From assembly GCA_946478915.1 (NCBI GenBank), contig CAMLER010000062.1, forward strand, positions 1-13,456: a stretch of DNA of 13,456 bases, read 5' to 3'. The stretch comes from an uncultured Chryseolinea sp. (lineage in GTDB: Bacteria > Bacteroidota > Bacteroidia > Cytophagales > Cyclobacteriaceae). A program made the translations under genes and the position numbers. Below are positions 1 to 6,733 of the stretch, piece after piece. The stretch's first letter is position 1, and the number at the start of each line of letters is the position of its first letter. A model generated the notes under the pieces. The model saw only the letters and a list, made by a program, of their open reading frames with translations, did no database searches and was not told where the DNA came from.

Positions 1-341
1 TATGGTTTAGATGTTTTTTTTCCAACCTTCTTCCATGCATAAAATCCATCTGCCGGAATCAGACATCGATTTCTCATCAGACCCTTTCTCAGCATTGGTT
101 TTTCCGGTATCGACTCAGCCCGGACATTCACAATCTTTTCACTGAGCGTTTTGTTCTTCGACCATTCAGGCGAGGTACCCCAATAAAACGTGGAAATTCC
201 CTGGGGTGATGCTGTTGTGATTACCGGAAGGAGTTGGGTAGGGGCAGCATTAAAATTAGGCCAGTACGTATCGAGCACATCAGTGTTAAAACGCTTTTCA
301 AGTTTTTCCGGAGATGCTGTGATACTGTATCGCTCAATCAT
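1..341 (-). CDS. SRAP (YedK/HMCES) family protein, 3' end cut by window edge, catalytic residues substituted
   Basis: The first 113 codons of an SOS response-associated peptidase-like protein are visible; the C-terminus runs off the left edge. Family features seen are the N-terminal RYSI strand, NAAPTQ at residues 31-36, VNVRAES at 71-77 (matching YedK INARVET around Asn75) and RCLIPADGFY at 92-101. Active SRAP proteins start MCGR; after Met removal Cys2 forms a thiazolidine cross-link to abasic sites in single-stranded DNA, helped by a Glu in the GF/W-Y/F-E-W motif (Glu105 of YedK). Here the start reads MIERYS and the motif reads GFYAW, so Cys2 is Ile and the Glu position (102) is Ala, while the Asn (72) is kept. 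It is probably a non-cross-linking SRAP subfamily member. The catalytic His region is outside the window. It starts 20 bp after the YheT-like gene stops and is probably co-transcribed with it. Family assignment is firm; activity is doubtful. Confidence 0.85.
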   Translation of the reverse strand, partial: MIERYSITASPEKLEKRFNTDVLDTYWPNFNAAPTQLLPVITTASPQGISTFYWGTSPEWSKNKTLSEKIVNVRAESIPEKPMLRKGLMRNRCLIPADGFYAWKKVGKKTSKP

Positions 342-361
342 AAATCGCGTGGTTGCCTGTG

Positions 362-1294
362 TTATTCTGATGCAAAGAAAGACAATGCTCGCTCTTCAGA
401 CCAATATAATCCATTTTTATTGAATTGAGCGAAACCTACGTGGCCGCCGTGGCGGGGATTTTCGAATTTTACAAACCTGTGATTTTTGCATTGCGCTACC
501 GGATAGCATAATTCACTTAGAAAAGGGTCATTTTGTGCGTTGACAATCAGGGTCGGGATCGCAATAGACTCCAGGAAGTGAATCGAACTGCATTTTTTAT
601 AATAGTCCATCGCACCATGAAATCCGTGGAGGGGTGCCGTGTAACGGTCATCAAACTCAAGGATGGTCTTTATTTCATCGAGCCCTTTCAATTCCAGCCC
701 ATTCATGATAGAAGATTTGCAGCGGATTTTTTGTTTCAGACTGGTAAGAAATCTCCGAGCATAGATCTGGTTTGCAGGTTTGGAAATTTTCAGGCAGCTG
801 GTATAAAGATCTAACGGCGTTGAAAAAACTACTGCCTTTTCTATCTTTGGACCCACCTTATTTTCGCCCAAATACTTTAGTGTCAGATTCCCGCCCAGGC
901 TAAAGCCTATTAAAAATATTTCTGAATAGCCCTGTTGCACGGCATGCTTCACCACGGCGTCCAGGTCATCCGTTGCCCCGCTATGGTAGAACCTTAACTG
1001 CCGGTTCATTTCATCGCCGCACCCCCTAAAATTCCAGGCCAGGATGTCAAAGCCTCCTCCGGACAGGGCGCGGGCCATTCCTTTCATGTACGCGCGGGTA
1101 GAATTACCTTCCAGTCCGTGAGAAATGATCACAAGTTTCTTTGAGCCACGTTTTACCCAATCGAGGTCAAGAAAATCATTATCAGGTGTTGTGATCCGCT
1201 CGCGGTCGTAGTTCAGATCAACGCCGCGTAAAATTGCCGGGTAAATAGTTTCAAGATGTCCGGAAAAAAGAAATAGTGGTCGCCGGTAATCCAA
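362..1294 (-). CDS. YheT-type alpha/beta-fold hydrolase (COG0429 family)
   Basis: A 310-residue protein of usual family length, with the YheT N-terminus (SGHLETIYP, 11-19), an oxyanion-region motif SHGLEGNS (58-65), NFRGCG (88-93), nucleophile elbow GFSLGGN (130-136, Ser132), acid Asp256 in NDPFL and base His285 in HGGHVGF. The full Ser-Asp-His triad is therefore present. The family consists of esterase-like cytoplasmic hydrolases whose natural substrate is mostly unknown; a lipid or ester substrate is only an inference. The start is TTG at 1294. An in-frame TAG lies a few codons upstream, no ATG falls between, and the conserved N-terminal motif begins almost at once, so TTG is effectively forced. 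The start follows the YfiT-like stop by 4 bp, indicating operon membership and probable translational coupling. Confidence 0.9.
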   Translation of the reverse strand: MDYRRPLFLFSGHLETIYPAILRGVDLNYDRERITTPDNDFLDLDWVKRGSKKLVIISHGLEGNSTRAYMKGMARALSGGGFDILAWNFRGCGDEMNRQLRFYHSGATDDLDAVVKHAVQQGYSEIFLIGFSLGGNLTLKYLGENKVGPKIEKAVVFSTPLDLYTSCLKISKPANQIYARRFLTSLKQKIRCKSSIMNGLELKGLDEIKTILEFDDRYTAPLHGFHGAMDYYKKCSSIHFLESIAIPTLIVNAQNDPFLSELCYPVAQCKNHRFVKFENPRHGGHVGFAQFNKNGLYWSEERALSFFASE

Positions 1295-1298
1295 TGTT

Positions 1299-1823
1299 TT
1301 ATCCTTTATTCGCTATGATCTGCAGGTGGCCAAGGTGGTGTTCACCATGCCACGCATAAAGGGCAACAAGCCTGTCGAGTGGAACGTTCTTTTTAGTATC
1401 AGGATGAATAAATTCTTTTTTTAGATCTGCCGGTGATAGCGCTTTTAATAACGCCGTCCACTTGATGTGCAAAGCTTTCAATAATAACATTGAAAATATC
1501 GTATCCAATTTTGTTTCCGGCGTCTCTGCCCAGGCTTTCTCATCGTAAGCTTTTATGACTGGTGTCGGCTCCGTTAGGGTCCATTTGAAACGTACGTAAG
1601 CGTTCATGTGGCTATCAGCCATATGGTGCACTACCTGGCGTGCTGTCCACCCGCCCTCGCGGTACGTCGCTTCCCAATGTTCATGACTAAAACGTTGGAT
1701 TAATGTTTCAACCCTTTCCGGAATTTGTTCGATTCGCTCAATATTTAACTTTACCTCTTTGGGTGAGTAGCTTGCCTGATGGATAAACCGGCCGTTTGGG
1801 TATCGCAGCGATTCGTCATTCAT
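1299..1823 (-). CDS. YfiT/DinB-superfamily metal-dependent protein, putative bacillithiol S-transferase
   Basis: A 174-residue protein beginning MNDESLRYPNGRF. It is a four-helix DinB/YfiT fold protein: the metal-site histidines expected for the family are His67 in VVHHMADSHMN (64-74) and His159/His163 in WHGEHHLGH (158-166). The GGWTARQVVHHMADSHMNAY block and C-terminal AWHGEHHLGHL block are hallmarks of the YfiT branch, whose characterised members include bacillithiol S-transferases conjugating the thiol to electrophiles. The open frame continues 47 codons upstream, but that extension lies inside terC and has no family similarity. The ATG at 1823 overlaps the terC stop by 8 bp (ATGAATGA), a typical translational-coupling overlap. 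The YheT-like gene follows after 4 bp. The thiol substrate is inferred from the family; the fold is confident. Confidence 0.88.
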   Translation of the reverse strand: MNDESLRYPNGRFIHQASYSPKEVKLNIERIEQIPERVETLIQRFSHEHWEATYREGGWTARQVVHHMADSHMNAYVRFKWTLTEPTPVIKAYDEKAWAETPETKLDTIFSMLLLKALHIKWTALLKALSPADLKKEFIHPDTKKNVPLDRLVALYAWHGEHHLGHLQIIANKG

Positions 1824-2571
1824 GGAATTCTTCTTTAGCTTTTTTTCTTCGGTTTCGAACTCGGATGTTAACCATCTCAATGAGAAGGGAGAATACGATA
1901 GCAAAATAAATGTATCCCTTAGGTACCTCTTTATGCAATCCTTCAAGGAAAAGCATAAATCCAATCAGTATTAGAAATCCAAGAGCTAACACCTCCATCG
2001 AAGGGTGCTTGTGAATAAAGCCGCTGATCGCTCCTGAAAAAATGATCATAATCACAATCGACAAGATCACAGCAATGATCATAATGATGACCTGATCGGT
2101 AAGTCCTACAGCAGTTAAGATTGAGTCAAAAGAAAAGATAATATCAAGTAATATGATTTGAATAATGATGCCTGTAACATTTGCTTTGCCAGATCCCTCC
2201 GAAATGGTTTCCTCATCGCCTTCCATTTCGTGGTTGATTTCACGCGTACTTTTCGCGATAAGAAAAAGTCCACCAAAAATCAAGATGAGATCACGACCGC
2301 TTATGTCTAAAGGTTCTTGGAAAATGAAAGATCCGGGTATCGTAAACAATGTCTCTTTAAATTTCATCACCCAGGTAATGGTTAGCAGCAGCAGTATGCG
2401 TACGGCCATTGCAAGGAGCAATCCCAAATTCCTTGTTCTGGATCTGATTTCAACTGGCAGACGATTAGATACAATGGAAATGAAAATGATGTTGTCGATG
2501 CCTAAGACTACTTCAAAAAACGTGAGGGTCAGCAAAGCTATCCACGCCTCAGGCTGCAGGAAGATTTCCAT
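1816..2571 (-). CDS. TerC-family integral membrane protein, likely metal (Mn2+) exporter
   Basis: A 251-residue, strongly hydrophobic protein with about seven predicted membrane segments. TerC signatures are E20-x3-GIDNIIF (24-30) near the N-terminus, LLDIIFSFDSI (141-151) with acidic Asp143 and Asp149 in the membrane, and GFMLFLEGLHKEVPKGYIY (204-222). A charged loop (about 109-130, EINHEMEGDEE) separates the two halves. These intramembrane acidic residues are the supposed metal path. Characterised YkoY/Alx-type relatives export manganese, while others are linked to tellurite resistance or exoenzyme metalation. A basic tail (RVRNRRKKAK) is probably cytoplasmic. It is the first gene of the leftward terC-yfiT-yheT-SRAP run and has a candidate promoter just upstream. 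No yybP-ykoY-type manganese riboswitch could be recognised in its leader. Specific substrate is inferred. Confidence 0.92.
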   Translation of the reverse strand: MEIFLQPEAWIALLTLTFFEVVLGIDNIIFISIVSNRLPVEIRSRTRNLGLLLAMAVRILLLLTITWVMKFKETLFTIPGSFIFQEPLDISGRDLILIFGGLFLIAKSTREINHEMEGDEETISEGSGKANVTGIIIQIILLDIIFSFDSILTAVGLTDQVIIMIIAVILSIVIMIIFSGAISGFIHKHPSMEVLALGFLILIGFMLFLEGLHKEVPKGYIYFAIVFSLLIEMVNIRVRNRRKKAKEEFHE

Positions 2572-2593
2572 TAAATATTAACGATTAAGGTGC

Positions 2594-2625
2594 TAAAAAT
2601 AAAGGATGTAAAACTCTCCTCCAAA
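2594..2625 (-). promoter_or_regulatory. Candidate Bacteroidota-type promoter of the terC operon
   Basis: Read on the minus strand, TTTG (2625-2622), a 20-base spacer and TATTTTTA (2601-2594) match the Bacteroidota sigma pattern TTTG-N19-21-TAnnTTTG with one mismatch at the last base. The leader to the terC ATG would be about 15-20 bases. This is a motif match only. Confidence 0.35.
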
Positions 2626-2732
2626 GCTGTGATAAACTATAAATGGAACCGGTTTGCTTGATAGGCAACTGTCTCACCACCAGGCATGCTTCTTATTTGG
2701 TAAGCGGATGAGCATTGTGCAAGAGGTGCAAG

Positions 2733-4169
2733 TCACATTTCAAACTCCTCGCAAAATGATTTTAACGCCTGCTCAAAATATTTTGAATCTCCCTCGATAA
2801 TTCGGAAGTTCTGAGTTCTCAAGTCGGTGCTATCGGATATTTCGCCAGGCGCTGACAAAATAGCTTTAGCCACAATAGATTTTTTTCTGCCGAAGCCGGG
2901 AGCTTTCAGGAGATCCGATGCTTTCATACGCACCCACTGCTCGTTTCCACTGCCTTTGTAAATGATCGCTGCATCGAAAGCACGTAAGTTTTCAACATGT
3001 TTTTGCCGTTGTTCGATAACTTCTCCATCGAAGCCTGGCATTAGTACATGAAATCCACGGCTCTGCATTAATTCTACAAACGGCTTTATTTCCTGGGAGT
3101 CTTCTTTTTCATGGAGCAGATAAATGCACCGGCCGCTTGTCTCATGTGTTTTTCGGTCCTTTGCTTCAATGAGCTCTTCTCTGATAACGTTTTTAAAATC
3201 CTCAAGGGGCGTTTCCAGGATTTCAGCACCTTCCTGAATTTCTACATCGTGTTTAATGGTTTCTATAAAACGCTTTTGAGTTTCATTCATGTGAATTAGA
3301 CCTGGTGCAATCCAGATCAACCTCGTGAACGTTTCATTTTCCTTTTTCGCTTCATGGCTTCTCTCGGCTGCAATTCTGTTTTGGATATCCATTATGGATT
3401 GGTTGCCTCCCTCGGGAATCTCGCCATAAGTATTTCCAATCAGGTGAATGGACATACTTGAAGCTTCAAGGTCTCTTTTTACGGTTTGTTCAATTGTTGG
3501 TGTGTCGCCTGATAAAGACGTGATAGGCAACACAGTATATCCATACCGTTGTAATTCACGCCTGATGATATTCCGTTCGACAGACAGGTCGTGTCCGGTT
3601 TCCGCGAGATAAACAATCTTTGATTTGAACAATTCTTTGACCTGAGCCTCAGTCGTTCCATTTTTAAGCTTCTCGAGGGCACTTGCAACATCGTGACTAA
3701 GATCAACGATCTCCATCCAATACTGGCGTTGTGCTTCCCTGCTGAAGTAATCTTGAAATTCTATCAGTTCACCGGAATCCGGATCCAATTGATACATTTC
3801 ATACCCCAGAAGGGGCTGTAGAAATTCGGGCTGCTCCCGAACAGGCACCGGATCTTTTACCACCTTAAGAATTCTGCTGCTGTTGTTACCTACTGCATTG
3901 TAAAAGGTTCTTAGGTTTTCAAGGCAGGTTGAAGACGACATGAATTCCTGTGACAAAATTGGAATCAGTAGACCAACGTTATCCAACCTCGGTGATGTCA
4001 TCGTTTCATACTCGCCTTTCAGCAGCACCTTTAGTTTAACGTCAACCACCTGGCTAAGCATGAACTCTAAAAACTTCCTGAATTGAAAAACCCATCCCTC
4101 TTTCCCATCCCGAGAGGGCTCATTATCCGTATCGGCAAATACAATCAGGACGTCTATTTCGAAGGGCAT
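2733..4169 (-). CDS. Multidomain TIR-like protein with three tandem Rossmann/TIR-superfamily modules
   Basis: A 478-residue cytoplasmic protein without signal peptide or membrane segments. Three modules are visible. Module 1 (about 4-165) opens EIDVLIVFADTD and has LLIPILSQEF (67-76) followed by SSSTCLENLRTF (78-89), resembling the TIR alpha-C region where NADase TIRs place a catalytic Glu; here Glu84 sits one residue closer to the Cys than usual. Module 2 (about 183-300) opens KIVYLAETGHDL, then ERNIIRRELQRYGYTVLPI and SIHLIGNTYGEIPEGG, like TIR/DUF4062-type modules linked to nSTAND ATPases. Module 3 (about 347-470) opens CIYLLHEKED, then GFHVLMPGF and AFDAAIIYKGSGNEQW. Such proteins are usually signalling or conflict-system components, but no ATPase, protease or effector partner is next to it: terC lies 161 bp downstream and an OmpA-like gene is divergent upstream. 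Its function is unknown. NADase activity cannot be claimed. Confidence 0.75.
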   Translation of the reverse strand: MPFEIDVLIVFADTDNEPSRDGKEGWVFQFRKFLEFMLSQVVDVKLKVLLKGEYETMTSPRLDNVGLLIPILSQEFMSSSTCLENLRTFYNAVGNNSSRILKVVKDPVPVREQPEFLQPLLGYEMYQLDPDSGELIEFQDYFSREAQRQYWMEIVDLSHDVASALEKLKNGTTEAQVKELFKSKIVYLAETGHDLSVERNIIRRELQRYGYTVLPITSLSGDTPTIEQTVKRDLEASSMSIHLIGNTYGEIPEGGNQSIMDIQNRIAAERSHEAKKENETFTRLIWIAPGLIHMNETQKRFIETIKHDVEIQEGAEILETPLEDFKNVIREELIEAKDRKTHETSGRCIYLLHEKEDSQEIKPFVELMQSRGFHVLMPGFDGEVIEQRQKHVENLRAFDAAIIYKGSGNEQWVRMKASDLLKAPGFGRKKSIVAKAILSAPGEISDSTDLRTQNFRIIEGDSKYFEQALKSFCEEFEM

Positions 4170-4352
4170 GCGTACTCTTAAGTTAGCGTCGAATCTACAT
4201 TTTTGTCGATGATCCGATTGCTTTCAGCGATGAGCTGAATAACGGAGTTATGATAGGATACAATGACCTCACAGCGCGATAAAATTACAATATGAAGCTA
4301 TGGTAAATTTTCAAATCCATAAAGCACTTGTAAGATTACCGTTGATTATGAA

Positions 4353-4366
4353 CATTCATATGGATG
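4353..4366. repeat. Short imperfect palindrome upstream of the OmpA-like gene
   Basis: CATTCATATGGATG is a 14-base palindrome with one mismatched pair, in the 233-bp region between the divergent TIR-like and OmpA-like genes and about 50 bases upstream of the latter's preferred start. It could be a regulator site or chance. No convincing consensus promoter was found elsewhere in this gap. Confidence 0.25.
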
Positions 4367-4402
4367 GCCATTTTGTAGTATTGAATGGAAATTCAAGAAC
4401 CA

Positions 4403-6724
4403 ATGATGAAAAAGGCTAATACACTGTTGCTTATCCTCCTTCTGACCGTCACTTCGACGTTTGCACAGGGAAGTAAGTCTTTGGCTGATGCGGAGCGATT
4501 TTTTAGTGTCAGAAGTTATGATATGGCGCTTGATAAATTTCTGGAGGCCATTAGTGCAGGTGAAAAGGATCCACTCGTTCATTATAAGGTGGCGGTGTGT
4601 TACCAGAAATCTGCGGAGACCAATAAACAAATCAAAGCTATTCCCTATTTCGAATATGCGCTTGCAAAAGGGAAGGACATGCCAACATCGCTGTATTATG
4701 ATCTCGCCAGCATTTATCTGAAGGATGAGAATGTTCAAAAAGCGATCGAAAATTTTAACAAGTTTCGTGAAGTGAGTAGCAAAGCGGATAAAAAGGCAAT
4801 GTCCATGGCTGATGAAGCAATAAAAACTTGTCACAACGCCGTTGCCTTCATGTCAGTGCCCCGCGATTTTACCGTGCACCATTTTAATTCGATCATCAAT
4901 AGTAGTTACACTGAATACAATCCGGTATTGTCAGCTGATGAAAGCGTCATGGCCTTTACAGCATTACGGCCAAATACGGGTAAGACCCGAACAGGAGATA
5001 AATTTATTGAAGAAATTTATATTACGTACAACAATTCGGGTGCGTGGACCGAACCAAAGGTGGTGCCTATCGCGCATGATTACAACGTGGGGACTGCAGG
5101 TCTGTCGGCGGATGGACAAAAAATGCTGATTTTTATGGGAGGTGCTTCAGACCCTGGCAGCTTATATCAAATTGTAAAGGCTGGAGAAGAATGGTCAAAG
5201 CCAAGCCTGATATCACCGAGTATAAACACGCCAAAATATCTGGAATCTACAGCGAGTATAACACCGGACGGTAAGACAATCTATTTTGCTTCAGACCGTC
5301 TCAATGGTCAGGGTGGACTCGATATTTATAAGACGTCTTTGCAGGCCAATGGAACCTGGACTTCACCGGTTAATCTTGGTCCTGAGGTCAACACCAAGGC
5401 TAACGAAGATGCGCCATTTATACATCCTGATCAAAAGACCCTTTTCTTTACTTCGGATGGACACAATACAATGGGTGGCCGCGATATTTTTGTCACGCGA
5501 ATGGTTGGGAACAAGTGGACTAATCCGGAGAACATGGGTTATCCGGTCAACACAACGTCGAACGACAACTACTTCACACTGATTGCTGACGGAACCCGTG
5601 GATACTTTTCGTCGGATCGCAAAGGCGGCATGGGCGGCGAGGACATCTACTATATTGACATGCCCGCAGAATCGGCAGATATTCCTCTGACGATGATAAA
5701 AGGAAAAATCCTTAACGCCGAAACCGGGAAGCCGATGCCGACAAAAATATATTTGATCGACAATGAAACAGATAAGAAACTTGACTTCGTTTATGATCCC
5801 GATCCGAAGACCGGTAACTATTTGGTGATACTTCCGCCGGCAAAAGATTATGATATGGTTATTGAATCGGAAGGATTCTTACCTTATACACTCAATATCA
5901 ACATTCCGAATCAGACTTATTTCTATGAACTGTATCAGATGATCAACCTTAAAACGATCCGCCAGTTCGATGTTGTAGTTGGCCAGGAAGTCCAGGTAAA
6001 GAACGCATTTTATGATACTGACCAGGACGTGAAGGCCGATTTGCGCAAGACGCACGAAGCCAAATTAATTCAGGCCGGAAATGTTGATGTTTATGATATG
6101 ATGCTGGACTTGATTGCTTCACAGGACAAAGAAGGAATGAATTATCTCACGGAGTTGATTCAGATGAAGGATCCTGTTGAAGATGTGAATTTCGATGAGA
6201 AACAAAACTCAAGAATAGAAGTAGCATCCCGTACTTACTACTATGACGAAAGCGATGAGAGTAAGTTTGAACAGAAAAGGATTGATGGCAAGACGATTTT
6301 TTCGCTACCCACATTTGTAATGAAAGAAGAAGTGAAAAAATCCAAGGAAAAGTCAAACCATCATTTTGACAAATCTGCGCTGCTGAAATCAGCAAAAATA
6401 TATTTCGATGCAGGCAAAAGTGATCTGAAAACGCAGTACAACGGTCAGCTGGATGCCATTCTTGCAGAGCTGAATAAGTATCCTGGCCTCGGTGTGGAAA
6501 TCTTAGGGTTTGCTTCTGTGGAGGGGAGCGAAGAACTGAATCGCGAACTTTCCAATAAGCGAGCAATTGCGGTATTGGATTACATTAATCATAAAGGAAT
6601 AGTACGGCGCCGAATTGTTGCCAAAGGGTATGGAGCAACGAAAGATCAAACAGCCTCAAAAGAAGAGGGAAGACGCGTAGAGGTGAATATAGTCGATCTT
6701 AGCGCCCTCGAGACAAAAAATTAG
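4403..6724 (+). CDS. Secreted OmpA-family protein with TPR, beta-propeller and CarboxypepD-like domains (PorE-like architecture)
   Basis: A 773-residue exported protein from this start; an alternative ATG at 4385 adds MEIQEP. MMKKANTLLL begins a normal basic N-region, so 4403 (or 4406) is preferred. Residues below count from 4385. The signal peptide ends near AQG (27-29). TPR-like helices cover about 32-150. PD40-type beta-propeller blades follow at about 160-425, with repeated SxDG/PDGKTIYFASD (294-304), HPDQKTLFFTSDG (347-359) and GYFSSDRKGG (406-415). A CarboxypepD regulatory-like beta-sandwich (about 436-520, IKGKILNAETGKPM) precedes a linker and a C-terminal OmpA domain (about 668-772, YFDAGKSDL...RRVEV). 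This is the domain order of PorE, a periplasmic type IX secretion component, though Bacteroidota carry several paralogues. The peptidoglycan-contact motif reads GFASVEGS where E. coli OmpA has GYTDRIGS, so the DAP-binding Asp is Ser, while the Arg in NKRA is kept. Probably outer-membrane- or periplasm-associated. Confidence 0.85.
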   Translation: MMKKANTLLLILLLTVTSTFAQGSKSLADAERFFSVRSYDMALDKFLEAISAGEKDPLVHYKVAVCYQKSAETNKQIKAIPYFEYALAKGKDMPTSLYYDLASIYLKDENVQKAIENFNKFREVSSKADKKAMSMADEAIKTCHNAVAFMSVPRDFTVHHFNSIINSSYTEYNPVLSADESVMAFTALRPNTGKTRTGDKFIEEIYITYNNSGAWTEPKVVPIAHDYNVGTAGLSADGQKMLIFMGGASDPGSLYQIVKAGEEWSKPSLISPSINTPKYLESTASITPDGKTIYFASDRLNGQGGLDIYKTSLQANGTWTSPVNLGPEVNTKANEDAPFIHPDQKTLFFTSDGHNTMGGRDIFVTRMVGNKWTNPENMGYPVNTTSNDNYFTLIADGTRGYFSSDRKGGMGGEDIYYIDMPAESADIPLTMIKGKILNAETGKPMPTKIYLIDNETDKKLDFVYDPDPKTGNYLVILPPAKDYDMVIESEGFLPYTLNINIPNQTYFYELYQMINLKTIRQFDVVVGQEVQVKNAFYDTDQDVKADLRKTHEAKLIQAGNVDVYDMMLDLIASQDKEGMNYLTELIQMKDPVEDVNFDEKQNSRIEVASRTYYYDESDESKFEQKRIDGKTIFSLPTFVMKEEVKKSKEKSNHHFDKSALLKSAKIYFDAGKSDLKTQYNGQLDAILAELNKYPGLGVEILGFASVEGSEELNRELSNKRAIAVLDYINHKGIVRRRIVAKGYGATKDQTASKEEGRRVEVNIVDLSALETKN

Positions 6725-6733
6725 TAGCACAAT

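Noticed and set aside
1824..1964. N-terminal extension of the YfiT-like protein to position 1964
   Set aside because: The extension lies wholly inside terC in another frame and has no resemblance to the family; the ATG at 1823 gives normal length and a coupling overlap.
2572..2732. Possible yybP-ykoY manganese riboswitch or small gene ahead of terC
   Set aside because: Only a GGAGGAGAG stretch recalls the conserved core; the paired elements of the riboswitch were not recognisable, and no coding frame of interest was seen. Only a promoter candidate is kept.
2705..2735. Repeated GTGCAAG (GTGCAAGAGGTGCAAG) after the TIR-like gene stop
   Set aside because: A 7-base tandem copy with only a 4-base inverted pairing and no T-tract; too weak for a terminator or att site.
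2733..4169. A complete anti-phage defence island around the TIR-like gene
   Set aside because: No nuclease, ATPase, protease, restriction, integrase or phage gene is within the window; only the single TIR-like gene supports the idea.
4198..4214. TACATTTTTG as a promoter for the OmpA-like gene
   Set aside because: The spacing inside the motif is two bases too long for TAnnTTTG and it is about 190 bases from the start, with no -33 partner.
6147..6566. 139-codon open frame on the minus strand inside the OmpA-like gene
   Set aside because: It is antisense to a well-supported domain, shows no recognisable motif and has a low-complexity composition typical of shadow frames.
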